From Streptomyces violaceusniger Tu 4113 (GTDB lineage: Bacteria > Actinomycetota > Actinomycetes > Streptomycetales > Streptomycetaceae): DNA of 64,000 nucleotides. Within the stretch, counting starts at the first letter, position 1; each line of letters starts with the position of its first letter. The stretch spans positions 6,758,001 to 6,822,000 of the forward strand of contig NC_015957.1 of assembly GCF_000147815.2 (NCBI RefSeq), given 5' to 3'. A program made the position numbers and the translations under genes. Of this stretch, positions 42,268 through 51,037 are shown piece by piece. The notes beneath the pieces were generated by a model. It had not been told where the DNA came from, made no database searches, and saw only the letters and a program-made list of their open reading frames with translations.

Positions 42268-43788
42268 ATGTTCGGCAGTCGCCGTCCACGTGTCCTCGCC
42301 GCCTTGTGTGCGGCTCTGGCCATCGCCTTGCTGGCCTCGTGCGCGAGAGTGGTGAGCGCGGCCACCGAAGGTGACTCGCCCGCGGCCGACAGCTCGAGCT
42401 CGGGCAAGAAGCCCAACATCGTGTACGTCCTCACGGACGACCTGGCGTGGAACCTCGTGGAATACATGCCGCATATGCGGCAGATGCAGAAGAAGGGCAC
42501 CACCTTCACGAACTTCTTCGCCACGGACTCGCTGTGCTGTCCGTCGCGTACGTCCCTCCTCACCGGTCAGTACGCGCACAACACCGGGGTCTTCACCAAT
42601 ACCGGCGACGACGGCGGCTACGGCGCGTTCATGAAGAACCGCAACGAGGAAAAGACCTTCGGGCCCGCGCTGCAGCGCGCCGGCTACCGCACCGGGTTCA
42701 TGGGCAAGTACCTCAACGGGTACCAGCCGGCCGACAGGAACGGCACCTCCAAGCCGTATGTCCCCTCCGGCTGGGACGAGTGGGATGTCGCCGGGGACGG
42801 CTACAAGGAGTACAAGTACGACCTGAACGAGAACGGCAAGGTCGTGCCCTATGGGAAGGCCCCCCAGGACTATCTGACGGACGTGCTGTCGAAGAAGGCG
42901 ACCTCCTTCATCGGCTCCTCGGCGGATGCGAAGAAGCCGTTCATGCTGGAGGTGGCCACGTTCGCGCCGCACGGCCCCTCCACGCCCGCGCCGCGCGACA
43001 AGGACAAGTTCCCCGGGCTCAAGGCGCCCCGGACCGACGCCTACGACAAGGCGACCCGCAACGCGCCGAAGTGGCAGCGTGCGTTGTCGCCGCTGACGGC
43101 GAAGGAGAAGGAGGAGACCGACCAGAAGTTCGCCAAGCGGGTGCGCTCCGTCCAGGCGGTCGACGCCATGATCGGTCAGCTTGAGAAGACACTCGAGGAG
43201 AAGGGCCTGGCGGACGACACCTACCTCGTGTTCGGCTCCGACAACGGCTTCCACATGGGCGAACACCGGCTCCGCCCGGGAAAGCAGACCGCCTACGACA
43301 CCGACGTCAAGGTGCCGATGATGGTCACCGGCCCCGGCGTTCCGGCCGGTGAGGAGGTGTCCCAGCTCGCGGAGAACGTCGACATCAACCCGACCTTCCT
43401 GGACCTCGCCGGCGTGGAGCCGCCGTCGACCGTGGACGGGCGCAGCCTCAGCGACCTGATGCACGGCCGGACGGAGGACGAGTGGCGCCAGGCCGCCCTG
43501 GTCGAGCACCATCACGCGGTGTCCAAGGAGGGTGACCCCGACGCGGCGCCCAAGGACAGCGGCGACCCGCCGACCTACGCGGCGATGCGGACCGACGACT
43601 CCCTCTACGTCGAATACGCCGATGGGGAGCGCGAGTTCTATGCGCTGGGCTCCGACCCCGACCAGCTCACCAACCGGGCGGCGTCGCTCTCGGCCGCACA
43701 ACGGGCCGCCCTGCACCACACCCTCACCGCCCTCCAGCGGTGCAAGGGCGCGGAAAGCTGCCAAGCCGCGTCCCGGACGCAGACCTAA
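42268..43788 (+). CDS. Sulfatase lipoprotein (N-acetylglucosamine-6-sulfatase-like)
   Basis: A 506-residue extracellular alkaline-phosphatase-fold sulfatase. Signal peptide with lipobox LLASC (Cys25). Metal site 1 is NIVYVLTDDLAWN (paired Asp). The active-site motif SLCCPSRTSLLTGQ supplies C-x-P-S-R, with Cys90 the residue converted to formylglycine. Further motifs are GFMGKYLNGY and YLVFGSDNGFHMGEHRL (second metal site and catalytic His). ATG 42268 follows TAGGAGG. Likely substrates are sulfated amino sugars or glycans; it could release sulfate and GlcNAc, which would connect with the sulfur uptake and GlcNAc-type genes in the window, though no shared regulation is visible. Formylglycine-generating enzyme is not in the window. 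Confidence 0.92.
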   Translation: MFGSRRPRVLAALCAALAIALLASCARVVSAATEGDSPAADSSSSGKKPNIVYVLTDDLAWNLVEYMPHMRQMQKKGTTFTNFFATDSLCCPSRTSLLTGQYAHNTGVFTNTGDDGGYGAFMKNRNEEKTFGPALQRAGYRTGFMGKYLNGYQPADRNGTSKPYVPSGWDEWDVAGDGYKEYKYDLNENGKVVPYGKAPQDYLTDVLSKKATSFIGSSADAKKPFMLEVATFAPHGPSTPAPRDKDKFPGLKAPRTDAYDKATRNAPKWQRALSPLTAKEKEETDQKFAKRVRSVQAVDAMIGQLEKTLEEKGLADDTYLVFGSDNGFHMGEHRLRPGKQTAYDTDVKVPMMVTGPGVPAGEEVSQLAENVDINPTFLDLAGVEPPSTVDGRSLSDLMHGRTEDEWRQAALVEHHHAVSKEGDPDAAPKDSGDPPTYAAMRTDDSLYVEYADGEREFYALGSDPDQLTNRAASLSAAQRAALHHTLTALQRCKGAESCQAASRTQT

Positions 43789-43798
43789 CGGCGCCCGC

Positions 43799-43835
43799 GG
43801 CACCCGGCCCCGGCGACTATCCGGGGCCGGGTGCC
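43799..43835. terminator. 15-bp perfect hairpin overlapping a coding end
   Basis: The arms GGCACCCGGCCCCGG and CCGGGGCCGGGTGCC enclose CGACTAT. The loop contains the stop codon of the convergent YceI gene, so the terminator is read through in its last codons and serves both genes. Confidence 0.85.
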
Positions 43836-44398
43836 GGTTCCGACCCGGTCACTTCGAACTCGACGCGGACCTCGTCGGACAGCTTCAACGCACCCAGGAA
43901 CGCGCTGTACGGCTTGATGCCCCAGGTGGATTGGGTGACGGACGCCCAGCCGCGCAGTGTCCCCTCGGGATCGCATCTCCCGTGCACCGTCACCGGGTGG
44001 GTCCGGCCCTTGATGGTGAGATCGCCCGTGATCTCGAAGGACTCGGGCGTTCCGGTGATGTGGGTGGAGCGGAAGGTGATCGTGGGGTACTCCGCGGTGT
44101 GCAGCAGACCCTCGCCCTTCAGGGTCCGTTCGATCTCGGCCCGGTCGCCCTCGGAGAGCGGCTTCAGCCCGCCGGTCGCCTCCCGGACGCGCAACGAGTC
44201 CGCCTCGACCGTCACGGTCACCGACGACTTCTCGGGGGCACGGTCGACCACCGTCGCCTCCCCGGACCATCGGGTGGCCTCGATCGTCAGATCGTGCCCC
44301 GCCCTCCGGCCGAGCCCGGTACGGCTGGTCTTGATCAGCAGTCGTCCGCCCGGCGGTCCGAGGCGATGGCTTCCCTCACTCAGTGTCACAGCACTCAC
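43817..44398 (-). CDS. YceI-family protein
   Basis: A 193-residue lipocalin-like barrel of the YceI family, which binds polyisoprenoid or other long amphipathic lipids. Family features: HRLGPPGGRLLIKTSRTGLGRRAGHDLTIEATRWSGEATV (start of barrel), then ADSLRVREATGGLKPLSEGDRAEIERTLKGEGLLHTAEYPTITFRS, and DLTIKGRTHPVTVHGRCDPEG. There is no signal peptide, as in many actinobacterial cytoplasmic members. The GTG at 44398 begins at the family N-terminus. Its final residues (GSEPAPGPG) are encoded by one arm of the terminator hairpin. Convergent with the sulfatase; no functional link is evident. Confidence 0.88.
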   Translation of the reverse strand: MSAVTLSEGSHRLGPPGGRLLIKTSRTGLGRRAGHDLTIEATRWSGEATVVDRAPEKSSVTVTVEADSLRVREATGGLKPLSEGDRAEIERTLKGEGLLHTAEYPTITFRSTHITGTPESFEITGDLTIKGRTHPVTVHGRCDPEGTLRGWASVTQSTWGIKPYSAFLGALKLSDEVRVEFEVTGSEPAPGPG

Positions 44399-44509
44399 CG
44401 TACGCGACGACCAGGGGCTTTCCCGGTAGGTGTTCCGGTACGTCCAGTGGCGACGTCAGGGCGCGCTCGCAGTGCGCTGCCCGGCCTGGCCGCCGACGCC
44501 GACGACCGC

Positions 44510-46528
44510 TCAGGCGCCGGGCCGGTGTGACGCCGGCGGTCCCGCTCCGGAAGGCGGTGTCATGGCGGGGATGACGCCACCGGCGAGAACCGCTTCCCGC
44601 TGCCGGGGGGAGAGACGGTGGCGGACGGCGTACTCCTCGTCCCGGGTCGCGTTGCGGACGCGAAGTGTCGGGGCACCGGCCGGGGAGAGGGCCTCGCGCA
44701 GCCCGGACAGATGCATCCGGTCGTCGGTCTCGATGCGCTCGTAGTCGGCGGGATCCTCGAATTCCAGTGGCAGCACACCGAAGTTGGCGAGGTTCTGCCA
44801 GTGGATGCGGGCGTAGGACTTGGCGATGACGGCTCGCAGCCCGAGGTAGCGCGGCGTGATGGCGGCGTGTTCGCGGGAAGAGCCCTGTCCGTAGTTCGCA
44901 CCGGCGACGATGAGATGCCCGCCGTCCTCCCGGACCGCCTCGGCGCGCCGCGGGTAGTCGGGGTCCAGCCGGGTGAGGGTGAATCCCGCCAGCTTGGGGA
45001 TGTTGGAGCGGTAGGGCAGGGCGGCCGCCCCGGCCGGGGAGATCTCGTCGGTCGAGACATCGTCACCGGCCTTGAGGAGGACAGGGCCGTGCAGGCTGTC
45101 CGGCAGCGGATCCAGCTCCGGCAGTGCGGAGATGTTGGGGCCGCGTTCCAGCGATACGCGCGCGGCCTCGTCCGGTGGCAGCGGCGGCTCCAGCATGGCG
45201 TCGTTGTTCGCGGGCGGGTCGGGTAGGTCCGGCGCGGGAGGAGCCGCCGAGAGGCGGTCGGCCCAGTCGCGCGGATCCGTGATGACGCCGGTCAGCGCGG
45301 AGGCCGTGGCGGTCTCCGGTGAGCACAGCCACACCGCGTCGTCCTCGGTGCCGGAGCGGCCGGGGAAGTTGCGCGGGAAGGTGCGCAGGGAATTGCGTCC
45401 CGAGGCGGGTGCCTGTCCCATACCGATGCAGCCCAGACAGCCCGACTGGTGGATCCGGGCACCGGCGGCGACCAGGTCGAACGTCGCGCCGCGGCGCGTC
45501 AGGTCCTGGAGGATCTCGCGGGATGTCGGGTTGATGTCGAAGCTCACCCCGGCCGGGACCTGCCGCCGGGCCACCATGGCGGCCGGGACGGCGAAGTCGC
45601 GGAATCCGGGGTTGGCGGAGGAGCCGATGACGACCTGGGCGATGGGCTCTCCGGCCACCTCCCTGACCGGCACGACGTTTCCCGGAGACGTGGGCCGTGC
45701 GATGAGCGGCTCCAGGGACGACAGGTCGATCTCCTCGTCGAGGTCATAGGACGCGTCCTGTTCCGCGGTGATCTCGACGAAGTCATCGCCACGCCCCACC
45801 CCGTCGAGGAAGCCGCGCACCGCCTCGTCCGAGGGGAAGACGGTGGTGGTGGCGCCGAGTTCGGCCCCCATGTTCGCGATGACGTGCCGGTCCATCGCGG
45901 TGAGGGAGGCCAGACCGGGTCCGTGGTACTCCAGGACACGTTGGACGCCTCCTTGCACCCCGTGACGGCGCAGCAGCTCCAGGATCACGTCCTTGGCGCT
46001 CACCCAGGGAGGAAGTTCCCCGGTCAGCCGAATGCCCCAGACCTTGGGCATGGTGAGGTGGAGGGGCCGTCCGGCGATGGCGAGTGCCACTTCCAGGCCG
46101 CCGGTGCCGATCGCCAGCATGCCCAGAGAGCCGCCGGCGCAGGTATGCGAGTCCGAACCGGCGAGGGTTTTGCCGGGAGCGCCGAAGTGGTGCATGTGTG
46201 TGGGGTGTGAGACGCCGTTGCCGGGCTTGGAGAACCACAGGCCGAAGCGGCGGGCGGCCGAGCGCAGGAAGAGATGGTCCTCGGCGTTGCGCTCGTCGGC
46301 CTGCAGGATGTTGTGGTCCACGTACTGCACGCTGGCCTCGGTCCGGACCCGGTCCAGGGCCAGCGCTTCCAGCTCCTGCATCACCAGCGTGCCGGTGGCA
46401 TCCTGCGTCAGCGTCTGGTCCACGCGCAGCGCGATCTCCTCCCCCGGCTCCATGCGGCCGGACAACAGGTGATCGCCGATCAGCCGCTGCGTCACGGTGC
46501 CGTGCGCACGAGCACGGGGCAGATCCAT
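44510..46528 (-). CDS. Aconitate hydratase, Aquifex-type (short aconitase)
   Basis: A 672-residue [4Fe-4S] dehydratase of the short aconitase class (Aquifex/mitochondrial-like). It isomerises citrate and isocitrate or a homologous substrate. Cluster ligands are present: Cys130 in SDSHTCAGGSLG, Cys364 and Cys367 in QSGCLGCIGMGQ. The swivel domain with the substrate-binding GANYGQGSSREHAAITPRYLGLRAVIAKSYARIHWQNLANFGVLPL is complete at the C-terminus. Streptomyces normally have a long (~900-residue) AcnA as the main TCA enzyme, so this is likely a paralogue with a secondary or biosynthetic role, for example homo- or methyl-citrate analogues. ATG 46528 has GGCGGTGG behind it. Monocistronic. Confidence 0.9.
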   Translation of the reverse strand: MDLPRARAHGTVTQRLIGDHLLSGRMEPGEEIALRVDQTLTQDATGTLVMQELEALALDRVRTEASVQYVDHNILQADERNAEDHLFLRSAARRFGLWFSKPGNGVSHPTHMHHFGAPGKTLAGSDSHTCAGGSLGMLAIGTGGLEVALAIAGRPLHLTMPKVWGIRLTGELPPWVSAKDVILELLRRHGVQGGVQRVLEYHGPGLASLTAMDRHVIANMGAELGATTTVFPSDEAVRGFLDGVGRGDDFVEITAEQDASYDLDEEIDLSSLEPLIARPTSPGNVVPVREVAGEPIAQVVIGSSANPGFRDFAVPAAMVARRQVPAGVSFDINPTSREILQDLTRRGATFDLVAAGARIHQSGCLGCIGMGQAPASGRNSLRTFPRNFPGRSGTEDDAVWLCSPETATASALTGVITDPRDWADRLSAAPPAPDLPDPPANNDAMLEPPLPPDEAARVSLERGPNISALPELDPLPDSLHGPVLLKAGDDVSTDEISPAGAAALPYRSNIPKLAGFTLTRLDPDYPRRAEAVREDGGHLIVAGANYGQGSSREHAAITPRYLGLRAVIAKSYARIHWQNLANFGVLPLEFEDPADYERIETDDRMHLSGLREALSPAGAPTLRVRNATRDEEYAVRHRLSPRQREAVLAGGVIPAMTPPSGAGPPASHRPGA

Positions 46529-46712
46529 AGATCCACCGCCTTTCGGGGCGGAGCGTCCGGGCCCTCCGGGCGCCCCCCAGCGGGTTCCCGTCAGCTACCC
46601 CCATACTGCACCCATCGCCGGCGGCCAGGGTGACGGCCGGGCGCTGCGGATGCGCGGTCGGCAGCCGCCTCTTTGCGATCCGGCCCCCTCCGGATCATTT
46701 TTGTACTGACTC

Positions 46713-46742
46713 TTGACGAAAATCGGCGGGCGTTCGCATGCT
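46713..46742 (+). promoter_or_regulatory. Promoter of GH43-like gene
   Basis: TTGACG (46713-46718), 18 bp, CATGCT (46737-46742). Start of transcription would fall at 46749-46750, the second in-frame ATG, implying a leaderless message. Confidence 0.5.
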
Positions 46743-46749
46743 GTGCTCC

Positions 46750-48096
46750 ATGCCGACCAACTCCGAGAACAGGTTGCACATCGACAGACGGACGTTGCTG
46801 ACCGGAGTCGCCGGGTCCCTGGGAGTCGCGGCGGGACTGCCCGCGACCGCGGCCCAGGCGTCACCCACGGAGCTCGCGCCGATGCGGCGACACCCGTCGA
46901 ACTGGCCCCAACTCGAGCCCTACGGCCTCGCGGACACCCGGCCTGACCTGTGGCCGCGTCAGGACAACTCCTTCGTCCTCCCCCTCGAACGGCGCCCCCG
47001 CGACCGGGAGCGCGGCCTGGTCTGGATGCGGGACACCTACGTCAACTGCTTTGTCGTGGACGGCCGCCCGATCTACGTGGCCACCGGCACCACCCGCGTG
47101 CCCGGGCTCAGCGCGGCCGGCCCGTGGAACGACGGCATCTTCGTGTGGGTCTCCCCATCGCTTCGCGGGCCATGGCGGCTGGTGGACACGACCGGCATCC
47201 GGCCCGGCGCCGAGCGGGGCAAGGTGTGGTCGCCCGAGTTCGTCGGCGAGAACCGGCCCGGGCGCACGGTCGTCGCTCCGTGGCAGGAGTACTGGTACGA
47301 CGACCGGTTCGGCAAGCGCGGCCAGGTCTGGGCCCCGGAGCTGCACTACTTCCGCGGCACCTGGTACCTCGTCGCGTGCATGGGCGACCACTCCCGGAAG
47401 GTGGGTTCGTTCCTGCTGGTGAGCGAGGGCGGGGTGGAGGGCCCGTACCGGCTCATCGAGGGCAACCTCGACAAGCCCTTCGGGGAATCGTTCATCGGAG
47501 GGCCGGATTTCATCGAGCCCGGCGCCTACCACCACATCGACGGCAGCCTCTACACCGAGGGCGACGACGCGTGGCTCGTGCTCCACAACGACCTGTACGC
47601 GCCGTTCCGGAACGACATGGAGGACATCGACCCGACGACCAAGCTCCCCACGTTCCAGCAGATGCCGTACTCCCCCGAGCCGTATCTCGAGGGCGCGTAC
47701 GTGTTCAAGTACCGGGGCAAGTACTACCTCGTCCAGGCCGCGTGGGACCGTACGTCGATCGATTCCGACGGCAGCACGCGCTACGCCTACGACCCACCGG
47801 GCCCCGGCCGTGTGCAGTACCAGTACGACGCCGTCGTGGCCGTCTCGGACACCTTCGAGGGGCCGTACTCCCAGCGCTGGACCGCGGGTGTCGGGGCGGG
47901 CCACAACAACTTCTTCGTGGATCACGGCGGCCAGCTGTGGGCGACGTTCTTCCGCAACCCGAACTTCGGCTACTGGTCGCACCCGTCGCGCATCGCCGAC
48001 GCCGCCGTCCCCGGTGTCGTGCGGCTGGAATGGACCGGCCCCGAGGGCAACCGCCTCTATGTCCAGCGCCGGAAGCGGGCTCGGGTCAGGGGGTGA
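46750..48096 (+). CDS. Tat-exported GH43-like glycoside hydrolase
   Basis: A 448-residue secreted protein. The twin-arginine signal LHIDRRTLLTGVAGSLGVAAG (cleaved near AAQA) is followed by a five-bladed propeller of the GH43/GH32 clan type. Blade motifs with candidate acids: DTYVNCFVVDGRPIYVATG, NDGIFVWVSPSLRGPWRLVD, GQVWAPELHYFRGTWYLVACMG (the WAPE motif typical of GH43), and IEPGAYHHIDGSLYTEGDDAWLVLHND. It probably cleaves arabinose- or xylose-containing plant polymers. The start is ambiguous: ATG 46750 fits the likely leaderless transcript; ATG 46738 adds four residues. No other hemicellulase is adjacent. Confidence 0.82.
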   Translation: MPTNSENRLHIDRRTLLTGVAGSLGVAAGLPATAAQASPTELAPMRRHPSNWPQLEPYGLADTRPDLWPRQDNSFVLPLERRPRDRERGLVWMRDTYVNCFVVDGRPIYVATGTTRVPGLSAAGPWNDGIFVWVSPSLRGPWRLVDTTGIRPGAERGKVWSPEFVGENRPGRTVVAPWQEYWYDDRFGKRGQVWAPELHYFRGTWYLVACMGDHSRKVGSFLLVSEGGVEGPYRLIEGNLDKPFGESFIGGPDFIEPGAYHHIDGSLYTEGDDAWLVLHNDLYAPFRNDMEDIDPTTKLPTFQQMPYSPEPYLEGAYVFKYRGKYYLVQAAWDRTSIDSDGSTRYAYDPPGPGRVQYQYDAVVAVSDTFEGPYSQRWTAGVGAGHNNFFVDHGGQLWATFFRNPNFGYWSHPSRIADAAVPGVVRLEWTGPEGNRLYVQRRKRARVRG

Positions 48097-48105
48097 CCGG
48101 GCCCT

Positions 48106-48262
48106 CGAGCTCGACGATGATCCGGACGCTGTCGGGGCGGGACTCCGGGTCGCCGGCGAGCACCAGATCGCCGCCCGCTTCGGCGTCAGCCGGGCGGCCG
48201 CCCGATCCGCCCTGCAAGAGTTGGCGGCGGCCTTGCGTGAGCGGTGGTGCGCGGTACCGGTG
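48106..48262 (+). pseudogene. Remnant of GntR-family (PhnF-like) regulator
   Basis: The gap between the GH43-like gene and phnE still encodes a recognisable GntR winged helix. The frame reads LELDDDPDAVGAGLRVAGEH then QIAARFGVSRAAARSALQEL, closely matching the GntR recognition-helix consensus. Then the frame is lost, and the expected wing (VVRGTGA) appears in another frame at about 48246-48263. Both the first part and the whole effector domain are missing. PhnF-type GntR proteins regulate phosphonate uptake genes, and the remnant abuts phnDCE. The call rests on my reading of the motif; a homology search would settle it. Confidence 0.55.
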
Positions 48263-48283
48263 CCGGGCGCCCGGTGCCGGGCG

Positions 48284-50092
48284 TCAGGCGTACACCTTGC
48301 GTACCCAGACGGCCAGCCCCTCGATGAGCAGCACCAGCGCCAGCACCATCAGGACGATGGTGGTGACCACCGGGAACTGCAGGACCCGGGCCGCGTTCAG
48401 CAGGTCGTAGCCGATGCCACCGGCGCCGACGATGCCGAGCAGGGTCGCCGAGCGCAGATTCACGTCCAACTGGTACAGCAGGTGTCCCACCACCGCCGGC
48501 CAGGCCCGGGGCAGGACGGATCCGAAGAACACCTGGTGCCTGCGGGCACCGGTGGCGACCAGGGCCCGGGCCGGGCCGGGGGCGGTCTCCTCCAGGGAGT
48601 CGGCCACCAGTTTGCCGAGCAGGCCGACCGAACCGACGCCGAGGGCGAGCGCGCCGGAGACCGCGCCCAGGCCGGTCACGACGACGAAGACGATCGCCAG
48701 GACGAGTTCCGGGATGGCCCGCACCAGGAGGATGACCGTGCGGAAGAACCGGGCCGCCCGGGGCGACCCCACCACGTTCCGCGCCGCGAGGGTGCCCAGC
48801 GGCAGTGCCAGGACCAGCCCGATGAGGGTGCCCGCGAGCGCGATCTGCAGGGTGACCCACAGATCGGCCCAGAGCTGGTCGCCGATCCCACCGGTGCCGG
48901 GCGGCAGGAAGTCGCCCACCGTCGGGAAGAACGACTCGGCGCCGCGCCGCAACGTGTTCCAGGACAGACCGGAGCGCACGGCCGAGGCCACGACCAGGGC
49001 GACGGTGAGCACCAGCCAGGTGGTGCGGCGGATCCGGCGGGCGTCCCAGCGCGGCAGGCTGCGGCGTACGGCCGTGCCGCCGTCTGCCGGGGACACCGCG
49101 ATGGCGATAGCGGTGGTGGCCGCGGGGGCGCCGGAGGACGGGCGGGACGGAGCCGTGTCGCCCGGCCGCTCGACGCGGCGCGCCCCCTGGCGCTCCGGCC
49201 GCCGGCGCCGGGGCCGCCGCGCGGCGGTGACGTCCTGGAGCAGCGTGCGCCGGATGGCACCGGAGATCGACTCGGCCACGAAGCAGAGCAGCAGCAGGAC
49301 CAGGGCGATGGCCATCGCCCGCTGGTAGTCGAGGGTGGTGATCGCCGTGGACAGCGCGTACCCCAGACCGTTGACGCCGACGAAGCCGAGCACGGCCGAG
49401 GCGCGCAGGTTGATGTCCAGGCGGTGCAGCGCGGTCGCCACCAGGGACGGCAGCGCCTGCGGCAGCACCGCGGCGGTGATCTGCTGCAGCCGGCCGGCGC
49501 CGGTGGCGCGCAGTGCGGTGCGCGGGCCCTCGTCGGTCTGCTCGACGGCGTCGGCGTACAGCTTGCCCACCATGCCGACGGAGTGGACGCCGAGCGCCAC
49601 CACACCCGTCATCCCGCCCAGTCCGAAGACGCGGAAGGCGGCGATGGCGAAGACCACCTCGGGAACCGCGCGGCAGAGCACGATCACGCCGCGCGAGGCG
49701 AGACGGGCGGCTGTCCCCGGAGTGGTGTTGCGGGCCGCCAGCAGGGCCAGCGGCACGCTGAGCACCACCGAGAGCACGGTGGCGGAGACCACGATGGCCA
49801 GCGTCTGCCAGATCAGCGAGAACAGTTCACCGGCCGGCGGGAAGTCCAGTGGCAACGTCCGCGGCAGGAAGGCCACCGCGTTGTCTGCGCTGTCGGCGAG
49901 CGTGGCGATGTTGAGCCGGAGCGCGATGAACGCCCACACCCCGCCGATCACACACAGCAGCAGGGCCGTGGCCGCGCTGAGCCCGGCCGCGGTGGGGCGG
50001 GCCAGGGTCCGCCGGTGCGGGCGCGTGGCGCCGGGGCCGGGACCGGGGGCGGCGGGGGGCGCGGTCGGGGGATGATGGTCGACTACGGACAC
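48284..50092 (-). CDS. phnE: Phosphonate-type ABC permease, tandem fusion of two PhnE units
   Basis: A 602-residue membrane protein made of two complete PhnE-like permease halves, joined by an Arg/Ala/Pro-rich linker (about residues 290-340). Each half has its own EAA-type loop: the first ADAVEQTDEGPRTALRATGAGRLQQITAAVLPQALP, the second ADSLEETAPGPARALVATGARRHQVFFGSVLPRAWP. About twelve transmembrane helices result. Phosphonate and phosphite importers normally use two identical or separate PhnE chains; here both are in one polypeptide. GTG 50092 starts directly after the phnC stop (TGA-GTG), so translation is coupled. Last gene of phnD-phnC-phnE; no C-P lyase genes are in the window. Confidence 0.92.
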   Translation of the reverse strand: MSVVDHHPPTAPPAAPGPGPGATRPHRRTLARPTAAGLSAATALLLCVIGGVWAFIALRLNIATLADSADNAVAFLPRTLPLDFPPAGELFSLIWQTLAIVVSATVLSVVLSVPLALLAARNTTPGTAARLASRGVIVLCRAVPEVVFAIAAFRVFGLGGMTGVVALGVHSVGMVGKLYADAVEQTDEGPRTALRATGAGRLQQITAAVLPQALPSLVATALHRLDINLRASAVLGFVGVNGLGYALSTAITTLDYQRAMAIALVLLLLCFVAESISGAIRRTLLQDVTAARRPRRRRPERQGARRVERPGDTAPSRPSSGAPAATTAIAIAVSPADGGTAVRRSLPRWDARRIRRTTWLVLTVALVVASAVRSGLSWNTLRRGAESFFPTVGDFLPPGTGGIGDQLWADLWVTLQIALAGTLIGLVLALPLGTLAARNVVGSPRAARFFRTVILLVRAIPELVLAIVFVVVTGLGAVSGALALGVGSVGLLGKLVADSLEETAPGPARALVATGARRHQVFFGSVLPRAWPAVVGHLLYQLDVNLRSATLLGIVGAGGIGYDLLNAARVLQFPVVTTIVLMVLALVLLIEGLAVWVRKVYA

Positions 50093-51037
50093 TCAGTCCC
50101 CCTTCGTGAAAGCCGCCGACGCGGCCACCGGGGCGGGGACGGATCCGGGAGGGGCAGCGGGGCGGGGAGGGACGGCCGAACCGGCCGCGACGGCGGCGGC
50201 CACGCCCTCGGCGCTCCCGGCGGCCACCTCCTCGTACAACCGCATCACCGTCCCGCGGTCGATGCCCTCCGTGGCCACGTCCATGACGACCCGGCCCGAC
50301 CGCAGGCCGATGATCCGGTGCGCCCAGGACAGGGCCAGATCGACCTGGTGCAGGCTGCACAGCACGGTCAGTTCCCGCTCCTGGGCGACGCGCGCCAGCA
50401 GCCGCATGACCTGCGCCGAGGACTCGGGGTCGAGGGAGGCGACCGGCTCGTCGGCGAGCAGCAGGCCCGGTTCCTGCATCAGGGCGCGGGCCACGGCGAC
50501 GCGCTGCTGCTGGCCGCCGGACAGGGTGTCCGCCCGCTGGAAGGCGTGTGCGGCCAGGCCCACCTGTTCCAGCCCGTCCAGTGCGCGTTCCCGCACCGCA
50601 CGCGGGTAGCTGAGCAGCCCCAGCCGGGGTCCGCGCAGCGACCCGAGGGCGCCGGTGCACACGTTCTCCAGCACGCTGAGCCGCCCGACCAGGTGGAACT
50701 GCTGGAAGACGAAGCCGATCCGGCGGCGCAGCGCACGCAGCTCGGACCGGCCGGCCCGGGCCAGCGCGGTGCCGAGGACGGTGCCGTCACCGGAGGTCGG
50801 CGCCTGGAGGCCGTCGAGCAGCGAGAGCAACGTCGACTTGCCGGAGCCGGAGAGCCCCAGCAGCGCCACGACCTCGCCGGGCCGCACCTCGAACGACACA
50901 TCGTCCACGGCGAGCAGCGAGTCGGCGCCGGTGCCGAACCGCTTCGTCAGACCGTCCAGCCGGATCACCGGCTCCCCGGCGGTGACCGGGGAGCCGGTGG
51001 CAGTGGCCGCGGTGGCGGTGGGGGCCGGGGCCGTCAC
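50093..51037 (-). CDS. phnC: Phosphonate-type ABC transporter ATP-binding protein
   Basis: A 314-residue ATPase of the PhnC class. Walker A is LLGLSGSGKSTLLSLLDGL (about 60-78), the Q-loop region is IGFVFQQFHLVGRLSVLENV (typical of PhnC), signature TLSGGQQQRVAVARALM, Walker B GLLLADEPVASLDPES, and the switch His in VLCSLHQVDLALSWAHRIIGL. The N-terminal 20 and C-terminal 40 residues are Ala/Thr/Pro-rich extensions beyond the normal domain. GTG 51037 overlaps the phnD stop by four bases (GTGA), and the stop abuts phnE, so the three subunits are made in step. Confidence 0.93.
   Translation of the reverse strand: MTAPAPTATAATATGSPVTAGEPVIRLDGLTKRFGTGADSLLAVDDVSFEVRPGEVVALLGLSGSGKSTLLSLLDGLQAPTSGDGTVLGTALARAGRSELRALRRRIGFVFQQFHLVGRLSVLENVCTGALGSLRGPRLGLLSYPRAVRERALDGLEQVGLAAHAFQRADTLSGGQQQRVAVARALMQEPGLLLADEPVASLDPESSAQVMRLLARVAQERELTVLCSLHQVDLALSWAHRIIGLRSGRVVMDVATEGIDRGTVMRLYEEVAAGSAEGVAAAVAAGSAVPPRPAAPPGSVPAPVAASAAFTKGD

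Noticed and set aside
46861..47982. 373-codon open frame antisense to the GH43-like gene
   Set aside because: No recognisable domain or ribosome site; the plus strand has a Tat signal and propeller motifs.
48262..48275. CCGGGCGCCCGG palindrome after phnE as a terminator
   Set aside because: Only 12 bp with no loop extension; too weak to call.
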